From: CAZEAN01 sp964510225
GTDB lineage: Bacteria > Planctomycetota > Planctomycetia > Isosphaerales > Isosphaeraceae
Assembly: GCA_964510225.1 (NCBI GenBank)
Contig: CAZEAN010000197.1
Span: 1 to 7,495, forward strand
Length of the DNA stretch: 7,495 nt
Direction: 5' to 3'
In this document: one piece after another, positions 6,332-7,495 of the stretch
Numbering within the stretch: the first letter of the stretch is position 1
How the letters are laid out: every line of letters starts with the position of its first letter
The notes under the pieces: generated by a model
Told to the model about the DNA's origin: nothing
Databases searched by the model: none
Seen by the model: only the letters and a program-made list of their open reading frames with translations
Translations under genes and position numbers: made by a program

Positions 6332-7495
6332 CTAACTCGGCGCCACCGGGAGGCTCTGTGCAATTGTCTGGATGGCGCGATCGAGACGCCGCGATTCCAC
6401 TGGCTTCACCAGGTGGAGATTAAAGCCGGCATCCTTACTGAGTTCTCGATCTTCCTCCGAACCGTAACCCGTCAATGCGATTGCGGGGCAGGTACGATGC
6501 TCGCCGAGTCGTTGCAACAAATCAATCCCACTGCCGTCACCGAGATCGAGATCACTGACGATGAGATCGAATGTCTCCGATTCGTAGACCTCGACCGCGG
6601 CCCCAACGGAGCCCGCTTCCTGGACCGTGTAACCGAGACGTTGGAGGGACATCGAGAGTGCCCGACGTGCATCCCGGTTATCTTCAACCAGGAGCAATCG
6701 CAGTGAGGCTCGGTGCGATTTGCTGGGCTCGCGTTCGGCTCCGATGCTGAGCGTTCCTCTCCACGGACCTTTCTGTTTGAAATTAGGGTCGAGATCGGGA
6801 GGAACTCCCTTGTCGATCAAGGATGTCTGGGGGAATTCGATCCGAAACGTCGACCCTTGATCGACCCCGGGACTCTGGGCTTCGACCCGGCCTCCGTGGG
6901 CCTCGACTAACGACTTCGAGATCGCGAGACCTAACCCGAGTCCGACCAACCGACTGCTTGGTTCATCATCACCTTGCACGAACGGGTCGAAGATCCGTTT
7001 GATCCGATCAGGATCGATCCCTTGACCTGTGTCTTGGAACTCGATCACGATCCCTTGTTCCGACTTGTTTCGGGTCCGGACGGTGAGAATGTCACCGGGG
7101 TTGCTGTAATTGGATGCGTTGGAAACAAGATTCCAGAAGACCTGCTTCAGGCGCGTTGGATCCGCCTGAAAGAGGACCTGGTCTGCCTCAAAGTGAGTCC
7201 GCACTGTGAGCCCCGCGCGACGGACCAGTTCGCGGCCATCGTCCAGCGTTTCCTGAAGTAATTCATGGAGATTGACCGCTTCCAATCGAAGTCGGAGCTT
7301 ATCAAACTGCGATCGGCTGAGGTCAAGAAGGTCATCAATCAACCTCGCTTCCACCAGCACATTCCGACGGATCATCTCGAGAATCGGCCGCAACTCGTTG
7401 TCGAGTTGCGGCTGGTCCAAGAGGGAGGAGGTTGCGGCTAGGACCGGTGTCAGTGGGGCCCGTAGTTCGTGACTGACCTTGGCGAGCAGCGCTTC
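6332..7495 (-). CDS. Hybrid sensor histidine kinase with C-terminal receiver (N-terminus outside window)
   Basis: The frame ends at TAG (6332-6334) and stays open to the right edge, giving 387 visible residues. The TTG at 7420 is not the start, because the phospho-acceptor region lies before it. HisKA: 'VSHELRAPLTPV' (7-18) with phospho-acceptor H9 of the visible part, then a helical hairpin to about residue 72. HATPase_c: N box 'WNLVSNASNY' (121-130), G1 'DTGQGI' (155-160), F box 'IFDPF' (168-172), G2 'GLGLGL' (185-190). A linker (about 225-262) leads to a receiver domain: 'LLVEDN' (268-273), phospho-acceptor D315 in 'IVSDLDLGDGSG', T342 in 'ALTGYG' and K364 in 'LVKPV'. The protein should autophosphorylate on His and pass phosphate to its own or another receiver. 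The signal cannot be read because the sensory part is missing, and no cognate regulator is present in the window. Confidence 0.93.
   Translation of the reverse strand, partial: EALLAKVSHELRAPLTPVLAATSSLLDQPQLDNELRPILEMIRRNVLVEARLIDDLLDLSRSQFDKLRLRLEAVNLHELLQETLDDGRELVRRAGLTVRTHFEADQVLFQADPTRLKQVFWNLVSNASNYSNPGDILTVRTRNKSEQGIVIEFQDTGQGIDPDRIKRIFDPFVQGDDEPSSRLVGLGLGLAISKSLVEAHGGRVEAQSPGVDQGSTFRIEFPQTSLIDKGVPPDLDPNFKQKGPWRGTLSIGAEREPSKSHRASLRLLLVEDNRDARRALSMSLQRLGYTVQEAGSVGAAVEVYESETFDLIVSDLDLGDGSGIDLLQRLGEHRTCPAIALTGYGSEEDRELSKDAGFNLHLVKPVESRRLDRAIQTIAQSLPVAPS

Overview
The window reads as a piece of a Planctomycetota chromosome, most likely from the Isosphaeraceae or a close relative. This is inferred from the moderately high GC content (roughly 57% by eye), the gene repertoire (a WD40 propeller ending in a planctomycete-style final blade, a bacterial archease, a hybrid histidine kinase, an orphan NRPS-like gene) and the loose gene packing. 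There is no rRNA, tRNA, insertion sequence, prophage gene or CRISPR array. It looks like ordinary chromosome carrying one small, unfamiliar biosynthetic operon.

Layout, left to right. Bases 1-224 (+) hold the C-terminal end of a WD40-repeat protein. It converges on a two-gene minus-strand operon: an 882-residue adenylation / carrier / thioesterase protein (3608 to 960), then a class I SAM-dependent methyltransferase (973 to 281) whose start overlaps the end of the synthetase gene by 14 bases. A 281-base gap containing a strong 9-bp hairpin separates this operon from an ettA-type ABC-F gene (minus, about 5566 to 3890). A roughly 300-base divergent intergenic region follows, then archease (+, 5868-6299). 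Archease converges on a hybrid sensor kinase gene (minus, 6332 to the right edge), whose sensory N-terminus lies outside the window.

How the genes work together. The synthetase and methyltransferase are the only pair with clear evidence of cooperation. The synthetase has all the catalytic residues needed to activate an amino acid, load it on a phosphopantetheine arm and release it, but it has no condensation domain. The methyltransferase is translationally coupled to it and probably modifies the substrate, intermediate or product. This pair is the best candidate for an undescribed system. EttA (translation throttling in response to ATP/ADP) and archease (cofactor of the RNA ligase RtcB) are RNA/translation housekeeping genes sharing a divergent control region. 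The WD40 protein and kinase are fragments with no visible link to the rest.

A sequence-scale oddity is strong enrichment of the tetranucleotide GATC: about 105 copies by hand count, against about 28 expected from base composition alone.
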